Of a DNA stretch of 64,000 nucleotides, positions 35,728-44,226 are shown piece after piece. The translations under genes and the position numbers were made by a program. Under the pieces are notes generated by a model. The model did no database searches, was not told the DNA's origin, and was given only the letters and a program-made list of their open reading frames with translations. The stretch spans positions 1,550,001-1,614,000 of the forward strand of contig OY760067.1 of the NCBI GenBank assembly GCA_963662985.1, given 5' to 3'. Position 1 is the first letter of the stretch. The number at the start of each line of letters is the position of its first letter. The DNA is from G963662985 sp963662985. GTDB lineage: Bacteria > Chloroflexota > Anaerolineae > Anaerolineales > UBA11579.

Positions 35728-35886
35728 TTGCGCGCTATGCGTGTGCTTTGTTGCAAGAAGTAAGGAACCCGTGTGCCGAAGATACGAAACGCATACTTTT
35801 CTTATTTGACTACAACAATGACTGGATGATGCAGCCTCGCCCAGGTTTACAGTCCAGAATTTATAGAATTTAGGAGACATATTGAA
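35728..35886 (+). promoter_or_regulatory. Structured 5' leader of the rplC operon
   Basis: A leader of about 159 bases with no coding potential. TATGCGT (35736-35742) is perfectly complementary to ACGCATA (35789-35795), closing a ~46-base domain. Unusually GC-rich runs for an intergenic stretch suggest folded RNA. In other bacteria L4 or another r-protein controls the S10 operon through its leader; a similar role here is inference. Confidence 0.5.
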
Positions 35887-36516
35887 ATGTTAAAAGGGCT
35901 CTTAGGTAAGAAGATTGGTATGACCCAAATTTTCGATGAGAATGGTGCGGCTGTCCCCGTAACAATTATCGAAGCTGGTCCATGCTACGTGACCCAAGTC
36001 CGCAATATTGAGCGTGATGGCTATGTTGCAATTCAATTGGGTTTCGGTGAAACAAGTCCCAAGCATCTCACCGGTGGTCAAAAAGGCCATCTTAAGGTTA
36101 CAGATGCACCCCCCGTTCGTTATTTACGAGAATTTAGAGTAAAAGAAACTGATATGACAGTTGGCGATGTGTTGAAGGCAGATGTCTTTGCGCTTGGCGA
36201 CTCTGTGGATATTATCGGTACAGCCAAAGGTAAGGGCTTTGCTGGTGGTATGAAACGTCATGGCTTTCGTGGTGGACCGAGAACACATGGTCAATCTGAC
36301 CGCCAACGTTCTGTTGGTTCTATTGGTTCTACTACTACTCCAAGCCGCGTTTTCAAAGGGAAGAAGATGCCGGGGCATATGGGGACCCACCGGGTGACTG
36401 TTCAAAATCAGACGGTTGCCTTTGTTGATGTTGAAAGAAACCTGATTGGGATTAAGGGCGCTGTTCCTGGTTCCAAAGGTGGATTGGTGATGATTAAGGA
36501 AGCACGCAAGCAGTAG
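35887..36516 (+). CDS. rplC: 50S ribosomal protein L3
   Basis: 209 residues, normal length. It has G-L-L-G-K-K-I-G-M-T-Q-I-F at the start and F-A-G-G-M-K-R-H-G-F-R-G-G-P-x-T-H-G, the extended loop reaching the peptidyl transferase centre, with Q for methylation in the G-S-I-G region. First gene of the re-started ribosomal operon; TAGGAG lies before the ATG. Confidence 0.97.
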   Translation: MLKGLLGKKIGMTQIFDENGAAVPVTIIEAGPCYVTQVRNIERDGYVAIQLGFGETSPKHLTGGQKGHLKVTDAPPVRYLREFRVKETDMTVGDVLKADVFALGDSVDIIGTAKGKGFAGGMKRHGFRGGPRTHGQSDRQRSVGSIGSTTTPSRVFKGKKMPGHMGTHRVTVQNQTVAFVDVERNLIGIKGAVPGSKGGLVMIKEARKQ

Positions 36517-36557
36517 CCTTTGGGCTGTCTGTTTATGTGTAATGGAGTAGTTGTACC

Positions 36558-37190
36558 ATGAAGATTGATGTGTATAACATGCAAGGTGAAAAGCTTTCTA
36601 AGAAAGCTGATTTGCCAGCAGGAATTTTCGAAGCACCGATCAATGTAGACTTGATGCACCAAGCATACACTCGTCAATTGGCGAATGCACGTCTTGGTAC
36701 ACACAGTACCAAAGGCCGTTCTGAGGTTAGTGGTGGTGGGAAACGCCCGTGGCGCCAAAAAGGCACCGGTCGCGCTCGCCAAGGCTCTACCCGAGCAGCT
36801 CAATGGGTTGGCGGCGGTAAGATTTTTACCCCGAAACCTCGAGACTACAGTGTGAAGATGCCAAAGAAGATGAGAAGAGCAGCCCTTTGTTCCGCTTTGT
36901 CGGTGAAGGCGCAAGAAAATCAAGTGATGGTTGTGGATGCGTTTGTGATGGATGCTCCTAAGACTAAGGTGATGGTTGATTCTTTGGAAAAATTGGTGGG
37001 TAGCGACACTGTGTTGATCGTGATGCCTGAAAAGAATGAGAATTATGAAGCTGTGATTCGTTCAGCCAATAATATTCCGAATACCAAAACTTTGCTTGCA
37101 AATTATCTCAACATTCGTGATCTTTTGGGTTATGACAAGGTCATTCTCATGCAAGATTCTATTGAAGTGTTGAACGGATTTCTCGGGTAA
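36558..37190 (+). CDS. rplD: 50S ribosomal protein L4
   Basis: 210 residues. The exit-tunnel loop is visible as K-G-R-S-E-V-S-G-G-G-K-R-P-W-R-Q-K-G-T-G-R-A-R. In several bacteria L4 is the autogenous repressor of the S10 operon, which fits the structured leader upstream of rplC. Confidence 0.97.
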   Translation: MKIDVYNMQGEKLSKKADLPAGIFEAPINVDLMHQAYTRQLANARLGTHSTKGRSEVSGGGKRPWRQKGTGRARQGSTRAAQWVGGGKIFTPKPRDYSVKMPKKMRRAALCSALSVKAQENQVMVVDAFVMDAPKTKVMVDSLEKLVGSDTVLIVMPEKNENYEAVIRSANNIPNTKTLLANYLNIRDLLGYDKVILMQDSIEVLNGFLG

Positions 37191-37201
37191 GGAGTAAGAA
37201 G

Positions 37202-37504
37202 ATGACATCAGTATATGACGTATTACGCCAACCGATAATCACAGAAAAGTCAAATTTTCAAACTGGTAAATTAAATCAAGTTGTGTTTGAAGTTGCAACA
37301 AATGCGAACAAGCGCATGATCAAAGAAGCAGTTGAGAAGGTCTTTGATGTGAAGGTTGTCCGTGTGAACACAATGGTGATGCCCGCAAAACGTGGTCGTA
37401 GCCCTCAAAGCCGACGCTTGCAAGTTCGCAAGAGTGCTTATAAGAAGGCGATTGTGCAATTGGCCGCTGGTGAGAGCATTGATATATTTGAAGGTGTGAA
37501 ATAA
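37202..37504 (+). CDS. rplW: 50S ribosomal protein L23
   Basis: 100 residues: Y-D-V-L-R-Q-P-I-I-T-E-K-S near the N-terminus and the P-A-K-R-G-R loop. It lies at the tunnel exit and docks SRP and trigger factor. Its TAA overlaps the ATG of rplB (TAATG), coupling the two. Confidence 0.97.
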   Translation: MTSVYDVLRQPIITEKSNFQTGKLNQVVFEVATNANKRMIKEAVEKVFDVKVVRVNTMVMPAKRGRSPQSRRLQVRKSAYKKAIVQLAAGESIDIFEGVK

Positions 37505-38340
37505 TGGCAGTTAAAAAATATAAACCCACAAGTCCCGGTCGTCGGGATATGACAGGCTACACCTTTGAAGAGATTACAAAATCCACTCCGGAACGTTCAT
37601 TGGTTATTTCTAAGAAGAAATATTCTGGGCGTAATAATCAAGGGCGCATTACGGTGCGTCATCATGGTGGTGGCCATAAGAAGAAAATCCGTGTTGTTGA
37701 TTTTAAGCGCAGCAAACGCGGGATTCCTGCTCGTGTAGCAGCTATTGAATATGATCCCAATCGCACAGCTCGACTTGCTTTGTTGAATTATGCGGATGGT
37801 GAGAAGCGTTATATTATCGCTCCACTTGACCTTAAGGTCGGTGATACGGTTCTCGCAGGGCCTCAAGCAGAAATTCGCCCTGGCAATGCTTTGCCAATTG
37901 CGAGTATTCCTACCGGTACTATGGTTCATAATATTGAGCTTAAGGAAGGCCGTGGTGGACAAATTGTGCGTGCAGCTGGGACAAGTGCACAGATTCTTGC
38001 TAAGGAAGGTGAATATGCTCAAGTGCGTTTGCCATCTGGTGAGGTTCGTCTTGTTCGTCAGAAATGTTACGCAACCATCGGACAGATTGGTAATGTGGAT
38101 CATGGAAATATCCGATTAGGTAAAGCAGGTCGAAAGCGCCTTATGGGTGTTCGTCCTACTGTTCGTGGTACTGCCAAGAATCCTAATGACCATCCGCATG
38201 GTGGTGGTGAAGGTCGTTCACCGATTGGTATGCCGGGTCCGAAAACACCTTGGGGTAAACCAACCCTTGGGTATAGAACACGCCGCAATAAGCAAACAGA
38301 TAAATATATTGTTCGCCGCCGCGGTAAAGGTCGCCGATAG
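37504..38340 (+). CDS. rplB: 50S ribosomal protein L2
   Basis: 278 residues with G-R-N-N-Q-G-R-I-T-V-R-H-x-G-G-G and the C-terminal N-D-H-P-H-G-G-G-E-G-R, holding the conserved His near the peptidyl transferase centre. Normal length and order. Confidence 0.97.
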   Translation: MAVKKYKPTSPGRRDMTGYTFEEITKSTPERSLVISKKKYSGRNNQGRITVRHHGGGHKKKIRVVDFKRSKRGIPARVAAIEYDPNRTARLALLNYADGEKRYIIAPLDLKVGDTVLAGPQAEIRPGNALPIASIPTGTMVHNIELKEGRGGQIVRAAGTSAQILAKEGEYAQVRLPSGEVRLVRQKCYATIGQIGNVDHGNIRLGKAGRKRLMGVRPTVRGTAKNPNDHPHGGGEGRSPIGMPGPKTPWGKPTLGYRTRRNKQTDKYIVRRRGKGRR

Positions 38341-38361
38341 GTCTAGGAGGTTTAGAGAAAT

Positions 38362-38628
38362 ATGGGTCGTTCATTAAAAAAGGGACCATTTGTAGATCCC
38401 AAGTTGCTTAAGAAAATTGAAGCAATGAATGCAAAAAATGAGAAAAAAGTGATCCGTACCTGGAGTCGGGCAAGTACTATCTTCCCCCAGATGGTCGGAC
38501 ACACGATCGCAGTTCATGATGGCAGACGCCACGTTCCGATTTATGTGACGGAAAACATGGTTGGTCATCGCCTTGGTGAATTCGCCCCCACGCGTACATT
38601 CCGTGGGCATGTAGAAAAGAAAGCGTAA
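38362..38628 (+). CDS. rpsS: 30S ribosomal protein S19
   Basis: 88 residues: G-R-S-L-K-K-G-P-F-V-D, T-W-S-R-A-S-T-I-F-P and the C-terminal G-E-F-A-P-T-R-T-F-R-G-H. AGGAGG precedes the ATG. It pairs with S13 in the 30S head. Confidence 0.97.
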   Translation: MGRSLKKGPFVDPKLLKKIEAMNAKNEKKVIRTWSRASTIFPQMVGHTIAVHDGRRHVPIYVTENMVGHRLGEFAPTRTFRGHVEKKA

Positions 38629-38642
38629 AGAGGTAATTTCAA

Positions 38643-38990
38643 ATGGCAAATGAATATCGTGCAGTTTTGAAGGATTTACCAATTTCCGCACAAAAAGTTC
38701 GCTTAGTAATTAACCTTGTAAGAGGGAAGGATGTGGTTCCTGCATTGGATATGCTTCGCTTCCAAACTCAAGGTGCTGCAAAGCCTGTTTATAAGTTGGT
38801 TTATTCTGCAATGTCTAATGCAGAGGAAAACTTTGGTGCTGATCGAGCAGATTTGTATGTTCATACTATTTTTGCTGATGAAGGTCGCACTCGTAAGTGG
38901 AGACGTTTTGGTGCTCGTGGGCGTTTTAAGCCGTGGTTGCGCCGTTCTTCACATATTACAGTGATTTTGCGCGAGCATGAAGAGAAATAG
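38643..38990 (+). CDS. rplV: 50S ribosomal protein L22
   Basis: 115 residues. S-A-Q-K-V-R-L-V-I-N-L-V-R-G at the N-terminus and the tunnel-lining loop with R-K-W-R-R-F-G-A-R-G-R. The loop is of ordinary length with no macrolide-resistance-type duplication. Confidence 0.96.
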   Translation: MANEYRAVLKDLPISAQKVRLVINLVRGKDVVPALDMLRFQTQGAAKPVYKLVYSAMSNAEENFGADRADLYVHTIFADEGRTRKWRRFGARGRFKPWLRRSSHITVILREHEEK

Positions 38991-39005
38991 GTCAGGAGAA
39001 CAGTA

Positions 39006-39686
39006 ATGGGTCGAAAAGTTAATCCGAATGGCTTTCGTTTGAAAATCAACAAAACATGGGATGCCCGATGGTATGCAGAAGGTGATGATTATGTAAATAT
39101 GCTTCACCAAGATTTCGAGATTCGTGAATTAGTTCGCAAGATGAATGATCGAGCTGGCGTCTCCCGCGTTGAGATCGAAAGATTTCCTGGCAATGTGAAG
39201 GTCTTTGTGCACACAGCAAAACCTGGTGTTTTGATTGGCCGCAAGGGCGAGAATGTTAAAGTTATACGTAAGGAACTTGAAGCGTTAGTTGGTAAAAAGG
39301 TAGATCTTGAGATCGTTGAAATTAAGGATCCAGATCTTGATGCTTACCTTGTTGCGAATAATATTGCTGATCAATTGAACCGCCGCATCAGTTACCGCCG
39401 TGCTATTAGCCGTGCTTTGCAGCAAGCTATGCGCGCTGGTGCAGAGGGAATTAAGATTCAGGTGTCTGGCCGCTTGGGTGGCGCGGACATGGCAAGAACT
39501 GTTTGGCAACGTGAAGGTCGCGTGCCGTTGCACACTTTGCGTGCAGATATTGATTACGCAACCGCAAAAGCTATTACTACTTACAGTGCTGTTGGCGTGA
39601 AGGTGTGGATTTATAAGGGTGAGATTCTTGATGCTTCTCATATTCTTGCACCAGAGACGGCTGCATCATCTGAAAAGAGAGACTAA
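39006..39686 (+). CDS. rpsC: 30S ribosomal protein S3
   Basis: 226 residues with the KH-domain motif V-L-I-G-R-K-G-E-N-V and the C-terminal G-R-L-G-G-A-D-M-A-R-T. It lines the mRNA entry channel. Start ATG follows AGGAG. Confidence 0.97.
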   Translation: MGRKVNPNGFRLKINKTWDARWYAEGDDYVNMLHQDFEIRELVRKMNDRAGVSRVEIERFPGNVKVFVHTAKPGVLIGRKGENVKVIRKELEALVGKKVDLEIVEIKDPDLDAYLVANNIADQLNRRISYRRAISRALQQAMRAGAEGIKIQVSGRLGGADMARTVWQREGRVPLHTLRADIDYATAKAITTYSAVGVKVWIYKGEILDASHILAPETAASSEKRD

Positions 39687-39714
39687 CGGTCGTATTTGAA
39701 AGGTAAGAATCATT

Positions 39715-40134
39715 ATGTTAATGCCAAAACGTTTTAAACACCGCAAACAATTTCGCGGCAGAATGAAGGGGATGGCCTCTCGAGGTGCTGAGCTTCATTT
39801 TGGTGAATATGGTTTGCAAGCATTAGAACCCGCATGGATTACAGCTAGACAGATTGAATCTTGTCGTCGTGCTATTGTTCGTGAGGCAAGACGTCGTGGG
39901 AAGGTGTGGATTCGTATTTTCCCAGATAAGCCAATCACTAAGCGTGCTGCTGAAAGCCGTATGGGTAAAGGGAAAGGGTCTGTCGAATTTTGGGCGGCCG
40001 TTGTTAAACCCGGACGTGTTTTGTTTGAGATTGCTGGTATGCCAGATGACATTGCTCGTGAAGCTTTGCGTTTAGCATCCCACAAGTTACCAATCAAGAC
40101 GAGAGTTATCGTCCGCGAAGACTTGGGAGAATAA
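39715..40134 (+). CDS. rplP: 50S ribosomal protein L16
   Basis: 139 residues starting M-L-M-P-K-R, the usual L16 start. It has F-G-x-Y-G-L-Q-A-L-E, R-x-x-R-R-G-K-V-W-I-R-I-F-P and G-K-G-K-G. It organises the A-site region of the 50S subunit. It ends one base before rpmC. Confidence 0.97.
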   Translation: MLMPKRFKHRKQFRGRMKGMASRGAELHFGEYGLQALEPAWITARQIESCRRAIVREARRRGKVWIRIFPDKPITKRAAESRMGKGKGSVEFWAAVVKPGRVLFEIAGMPDDIAREALRLASHKLPIKTRVIVREDLGE

Positions 40135-40135
40135 G

Positions 40136-40339
40136 ATGAAAGCTGATGAAATCCGTGGAATGTCCATAGAAGACATGGCAACCGAGTTAGAAGAAGCACG
40201 TGAAGAATTGATGCGCTTGCGCTTTCAACAAGCAACAGGCGAATTGGTGGATCACAATCAACTTCCCGCAGCTCGCAAGAAAATCGCCCGCATTCTGACT
40301 GTTATGCAACAGGAAGAACAAAAGGAAGGTGATAAATGA
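40136..40339 (+). CDS. rpmC: 50S ribosomal protein L29
   Basis: 67 residues, a two-helix hairpin protein: E-E-L-M-R-L-R-F-Q-Q-A-T-G-E-L and a C-terminal I-A-R-I-L-T-V. It overlaps rpsQ by four bases (ATGA). Confidence 0.95.
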   Translation: MKADEIRGMSIEDMATELEEAREELMRLRFQQATGELVDHNQLPAARKKIARILTVMQQEEQKEGDK

Positions 40340-40599
40340 ACGATAGTAAACGACGAAGATTGATTGGTGTTGTGGTGAGTAATAAGATGCAGAAGACTGT
40401 TTCTGTTGAGGTTGTGCGCCGACATCAACACCCCCTTTATGGTAAGGTCGTGAATTCTAATAAGATGTATAAGGCTCATGATGAATTGGGTTGCCAAGTT
40501 GGTGATAAGGTTCAAATTATTGAGAGTGCCCCTATTTCTAAGACTAAGAAATGGGTGGTTGAAAAAGTTTTTAGCCATGATGAAGCAATGGAGGCATAG
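40336..40599 (+). CDS. rpsQ: 30S ribosomal protein S17
   Basis: 87 residues: L-I-G-V-V-V-S-N-K-M-Q-K-T-V-S-V, R-R-H-Q-H-P-L-Y-G-K and the OB-fold G-D-K-V-Q-I-I-E-S. Normal length and place in the cluster. Confidence 0.96.
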   Translation: MNDSKRRRLIGVVVSNKMQKTVSVEVVRRHQHPLYGKVVNSNKMYKAHDELGCQVGDKVQIIESAPISKTKKWVVEKVFSHDEAMEA

Positions 40600-40601
40600 G
40601 A

Positions 40602-40973
40602 ATGATCCAAAAAGAATCTCGTCTCAAAATTGCAGATAACACTGGTGCACGCGAAATTTTGGTGATCCATATTATGGGTGGCTCAGTGAAGAAATATGGT
40701 TATGTTGGTGATGTGGTGATTGGCGCTGTGAAATCTGCGACACCCAATGGTAATGTTAAGAAGAGCGAAGTTGTGAAGGCTGTGATCGTGCGCACTAAGA
40801 AGGAATGGCGCCGCGAAGATGGTTCTTATATTCGCTTTGATGATAATGCCGCAGTGATCCTAGATGGTGATGGTCAAAACCCGAAGGGCACCCGCATTTT
40901 TGGCCCCGTAGCTCGTGAGCTTCGTGAAGGTGGTTATATGCGTATTGTTTCTTTGGCACCAGAGGTTCTCTAG
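40602..40973 (+). CDS. rplN: 50S ribosomal protein L14
   Basis: 123 residues: M-I-Q-K-E-S-R-L-K-I-A-D-N-T-G-A-R and G-T-R-I-F-G-P-V-A-R-E-L-R. It sits at the intersubunit bridge near L19. AGGA ribosome-binding site. Confidence 0.97.
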   Translation: MIQKESRLKIADNTGAREILVIHIMGGSVKKYGYVGDVVIGAVKSATPNGNVKKSEVVKAVIVRTKKEWRREDGSYIRFDDNAAVILDGDGQNPKGTRIFGPVARELREGGYMRIVSLAPEVL

Positions 40974-40989
40974 GACAGAGGTTGATGAT

Positions 40990-41319
40990 ATGAAAGCTAA
41001 AATTCGTAAAGGTGATTTGGTTCAGGTGATCTCTGGCACGACCGATGATAAGGGTAAGCAAGGTGAAGTGATTCGTTTGCTGCCTAAGAAGGATCGGGTT
41101 GTGGTGCAAGAGTTGAACATGCGCAAGAAACACCAAGGTCAGGTACAAACCCAAGGGCGTAATATTGCCCCCGGGATTATTGAATTTGAAGGTCCCATGC
41201 ACATTTCAAATGTGATGCTTGTATGCCCTAAGTGTAAGAAGCCAACTCGTGTTGGGTTCCGTCGCGAGGAAAAGAAAAGCGTTCGTGTTTGCAAGAAGTG
41301 TGGCGCGGATATCGACTGA
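40990..41319 (+). CDS. rplX: 50S ribosomal protein L24 with C-terminal zinc ribbon
   Basis: 109 residues from ATG at 40990; an in-frame upstream ATG lies inside rplN. The KOW motif K-G-D-L-V-Q-V-I-S-G-T-T-D-D-K-G-K-Q-G is at the N-terminus. The C-terminal part has two C-x-x-C pairs (C-P-K-C near 79 and C-K-K-C near 102), a zinc-ribbon-like extension absent from the E. coli protein. It initiates 50S assembly. Confidence 0.96.
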   Translation: MKAKIRKGDLVQVISGTTDDKGKQGEVIRLLPKKDRVVVQELNMRKKHQGQVQTQGRNIAPGIIEFEGPMHISNVMLVCPKCKKPTRVGFRREEKKSVRVCKKCGADID

Positions 41320-41339
41320 TTTTTAACGGGAGTGATCCA

Positions 41340-41891
41340 ATGAGTGGACAACTTAAACAAAAGTATAAAAATGAAGTCGTGGCTGCTTTGAAAGAGAAGT
41401 TGGAACTTGATAATGTGATGATGGTTCCGAAGATCGAGAAGGTCGTGTTGAACATTGGCCTTGGTGAAGCACTCGACAATGCAAAAGCCATTGATGCGGC
41501 TGTGAATGATTTGCAGATTATTACAGGTCAAAAACCTGTGGTGAATAAGGCTCGTAAGAGCATTGCAAACTTCAAGTTGCGTGAAGGGCGTTTGATCGGT
41601 ACGAAGGTTACTTTGAGAGGTGAACGTATGTGGTCTTTCTTAGATCGTTTTATTAGTACGGCGCTTCCTCGTGTGCGTGACTTTCGTGGTATTTCCCCTG
41701 ACTCTTTTGATGGTCGTGGGAATTACACAATTGGTTTCCGGGAACAATTGATTTTCCCTGAGATCGAGTATGATAAGATTGACAAGGTGCGCGGTTTCGA
41801 GGTCACGATTGTGACGAGCGCAACAGATGATGAAGGCGGACGTGAGTTGCTTCGCATGCTCGGTATGCCCTTTGCAACAACGGAAGGATAG
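41340..41891 (+). CDS. rplE: 50S ribosomal protein L5
   Basis: 183 residues from ATG at 41340. It has K-V-V-L-N-I-G-L-G-E, T-G-Q-K-P-V-V-N-K-A-R-K-S-I-A and F-R-G-I-S-P-D-S-F-D-G-R-G-N-Y. It binds 5S rRNA and contacts P-site tRNA. The upstream in-frame ATG at 41289 overlaps rplX and is rejected. Confidence 0.97.
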   Translation: MSGQLKQKYKNEVVAALKEKLELDNVMMVPKIEKVVLNIGLGEALDNAKAIDAAVNDLQIITGQKPVVNKARKSIANFKLREGRLIGTKVTLRGERMWSFLDRFISTALPRVRDFRGISPDSFDGRGNYTIGFREQLIFPEIEYDKIDKVRGFEVTIVTSATDDEGGRELLRMLGMPFATTEG

Positions 41892-41899
41892 GCGCTGAT

Positions 41900-42082
41900 A
41901 TGGCTAAAAAATCAATGATTGTTCGCGAAACCCGTCGGAAACACGCAAATCAGGTGAGAAATCGCTGTAAGCGTTGTGGCCGCCCACGTGGTTATATGCG
42001 CCGTTTCGGCCTTTGTAGAATTTGTTTCCGTGAATTGGCACTCGAGGGTAAGATCCCTGGTGTGACAAAATCATCTTGGTAG
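41900..42082 (+). CDS. rpsN: 30S ribosomal protein S14, zinc-binding short form
   Basis: 60 residues, the short type Z form, with zinc cysteines C-K-R-C and C-R-I-C around R-P-R-G-Y-M-R-R-F-G. Known of the family: this form is used in zinc-replete growth and is often backed by a longer zinc-free paralogue, which is not seen here. Confidence 0.96.
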   Translation: MAKKSMIVRETRRKHANQVRNRCKRCGRPRGYMRRFGLCRICFRELALEGKIPGVTKSSW

Positions 42083-42098
42083 GCGGAGGATAGGAATT

Positions 42099-42512
42099 AT
42101 GACAATTACAGATCCCATTGCTGATATGCTTACCCGAATTCGTAATGCAAGTGCTGCTAATCATGCTATGGTTAGTATGCCGAGTTCAAAGGCGAAGGTT
42201 GCTATCGCACAAATTATTAAAGAAGAAGGTTACATCGAAGATTATCAAGTGGTCGACGGCGAAATTAATGGTCTTAAGATCTTGCGCATTAAGTTGAAAT
42301 ATGTGGGCACGAGACGAGATCGACGCGCTGTGATTTCTGGTATTGAACGAGTGAGTAAGCCTGGACGTCGTATTTATGCTAAGAAGGATGAAATTCCTTG
42401 GGTTTTGTCTGGTCTTGGTATTGCTATTCTGTCAACCCCCCAAGGGATGATGACAGGTCGCAAAGCTCGCCAACTTGGTGTTGGTGGTGAAGTGATCTGC
42501 ACAATTCACTAG
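42099..42512 (+). CDS. rpsH: 30S ribosomal protein S8
   Basis: 137 residues: D-P-I-A-D-M-L-T-R-I-R-N-A and the C-terminal I-L-S-T-P-Q-G-M-M-T-G-R-K-A-R. It binds the central domain of 16S rRNA and is the spc operon repressor in E. coli. Confidence 0.97.
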   Translation: MTITDPIADMLTRIRNASAANHAMVSMPSSKAKVAIAQIIKEEGYIEDYQVVDGEINGLKILRIKLKYVGTRRDRRAVISGIERVSKPGRRIYAKKDEIPWVLSGLGIAILSTPQGMMTGRKARQLGVGGEVICTIH

Positions 42513-42529
42513 GAAAGGTTGGAGATATA

Positions 42530-43075
42530 ATGTCTAGAATCGGTAAATTACCAGTTGAAATTCCTGCTGGTGTTAACGTTAGTGTGGACGGTCAAAGTAT
42601 TTCTGTGAAGGGCCCTAAGGGCGAGCTTTCACGCACTTTGCCTTCTATTATCGGCATTTCTGTGGAAGATGGCGCTGTTGTTTTGAAGCGTAGTTCTGAA
42701 GAGAAGTTCCACAAGTCAATGCATGGTACAGCCCGCGCTTTGGTCAACAATATGGTTGTTGGTGTGAGTGATGGTTATACTAAGGAATTGGTTGTTGAAG
42801 GTGTCGGTTATCGCGCTGAGATGAGTGGTAAGACTTTGGTGCTTTATGTGGGTTATTCTCACGAGGTGCCGATGGAACCTCCCGCAGGCGTTAGTTTTGA
42901 AGTTGAGAATCGTGGCCGTGAGATCAAGGTTTCTGGTTATGATAAGGAAGTCGTTGGTCAAACCGCTGCTTTAATTCGAGAAGTTCGTCCACCTGAACCT
43001 TATAAAGGTAAGGGTATTCGTTATAAAGATGAACAAATTCGTCGCAAAGCTGGTAAGGCTGGTAAGGCGAAGTAA
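42530..43075 (+). CDS. rplF: 50S ribosomal protein L6
   Basis: 181 residues: M-S-R-I-G-K-L-P-V, V-E-G-V-G-Y-R-A and the C-terminal P-E-P-Y-K-G-K-G-I-R-Y. Two alpha/beta domains of normal size near the factor-binding site. Confidence 0.97.
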   Translation: MSRIGKLPVEIPAGVNVSVDGQSISVKGPKGELSRTLPSIIGISVEDGAVVLKRSSEEKFHKSMHGTARALVNNMVVGVSDGYTKELVVEGVGYRAEMSGKTLVLYVGYSHEVPMEPPAGVSFEVENRGREIKVSGYDKEVVGQTAALIREVRPPEPYKGKGIRYKDEQIRRKAGKAGKAK

Positions 43076-43085
43076 GGGTAAGATT

Positions 43086-43451
43086 ATGGCAAGAATAAAT
43101 CGCTCTGAAGCAAGAAAAAAGAGACATGCTCGCGTACGTAAACACGTATCTGGGACGCCGGAACGCCCTCGTTTGAATGTTTTCCGCAGTAATACGGATA
43201 TTTATGCTCAAATCATTGATGATGAGGCAGGTAAGACGCTTGCTTCTGCATCTAGCATTGATAAGGAACTTCGAGCTAAGATGTCTGGTTTGAATAAGAC
43301 AGATCAAGCGAAATTGGTTGGTCAGGCACTCGCAGATCGTGCAAAGGCAATTGGTGTTGAAACGGTTGTTTTTGACCGTGGTGGGTATCGTTATATTGGC
43401 CGTATCCAAGCGTTGGCTGATGGTGCACGTGAAAACGGGTTGAAGTTCTAG
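43086..43451 (+). CDS. rplR: 50S ribosomal protein L18
   Basis: 121 residues from ATG at 43086, after a GGGTAAG ribosome-binding region; the longer in-frame reading starts inside rplF. It has R-K-K-R-H-A-R-V-R, G-T-P-E-R-P-R-L and the C-terminal F-D-R-G-G-Y-R-Y-I-G-R. It binds 5S rRNA. Confidence 0.96.
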   Translation: MARINRSEARKKRHARVRKHVSGTPERPRLNVFRSNTDIYAQIIDDEAGKTLASASSIDKELRAKMSGLNKTDQAKLVGQALADRAKAIGVETVVFDRGGYRYIGRIQALADGARENGLKF

Positions 43452-43468
43452 GAATAGGAGAATTAATT

Positions 43469-44023
43469 ATGACATTCGAAAACAAAAACCCGCGTGGCAA
43501 AGCACCAAAGAAACAACGTGAATTTGAGAAACCTGAGTTTTTTGAACGATCTGTTGAAGTTAAGCGTGTGGCAAATGTTGTAAAGGGTGGGCGACGTTTT
43601 GCTTTCCGCGTGACTGTGGTGATCGGTGATGAAAATGGTCGTGTTGGTGTTGGTACGGGGAAAGCCCGTGGCGTGCCGGATGCGATTCGTAAGGCATCTG
43701 AAGCTGCTAAGAAGAATATGCATAAGGTAAATCTTTATGCTAATTCTATTCCTCATGAGGTGATCGGCGAGGTTGGTGGTGCTAAGGTTTTGTTGAAACC
43801 TGCATCTCCTGGTACTGGTGTGATTGCTGGTGGTGGTGTGCGTACTGTGTTGCAAGCTGTTGGCGTGCAGGACATTCTCACTAAATCTATGGGGAGTGCT
43901 AACATTCTTAATGTTGTGAAGGCTACGATGAAGGCTCTTGATAGTTTAAAGTCTATTGAGGAGCAAGCTCGCCTGCGCGGCAAGGATGCTGATGAACTAA
44001 AGCCTTATTGGGAAAGGAAGTAA
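43469..44023 (+). CDS. rpsE: 30S ribosomal protein S5
   Basis: 184 residues with V-K-R-V-A-N-V-V-K-G-G-R-R-F-x-F, the spectinomycin-region loop, and G-V-G-T-G-K-A-x-x-V-P. It takes part in decoding fidelity. Ordinary place between L18 and L30. Confidence 0.97.
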   Translation: MTFENKNPRGKAPKKQREFEKPEFFERSVEVKRVANVVKGGRRFAFRVTVVIGDENGRVGVGTGKARGVPDAIRKASEAAKKNMHKVNLYANSIPHEVIGEVGGAKVLLKPASPGTGVIAGGGVRTVLQAVGVQDILTKSMGSANILNVVKATMKALDSLKSIEEQARLRGKDADELKPYWERK

Positions 44024-44025
44024 TT

Positions 44026-44217
44026 ATGGCAAAGAAGAAGAATGTGCTTGAAATTACCTTAACCAAGAGTCCGATTGGCTATAATAAGCGCCAACAAGGA
44101 ACTGTTTCGGCTTTGGGTTTGAAGAAGATGAATCAAACTGTGACGCACGAGGATTCTGCTGTGATCCGCGGCATGATTGCTAAGGTGAGCCATCTCGTGA
44201 CTGTCGAGGAAAAATAG
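44026..44217 (+). CDS. rpmD: 50S ribosomal protein L30
   Basis: 63 residues from ATG at 44026, right after the rpsE stop: L-E-I-T-L-T-K-S-P-I-G and the G-L-K-K-M-N-Q-T-V signature. The longer frame from 44008 overlaps rpsE and is rejected. Confidence 0.95.
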   Translation: MAKKKNVLEITLTKSPIGYNKRQQGTVSALGLKKMNQTVTHEDSAVIRGMIAKVSHLVTVEEK

Positions 44218-44226
44218 GGAAAAACC

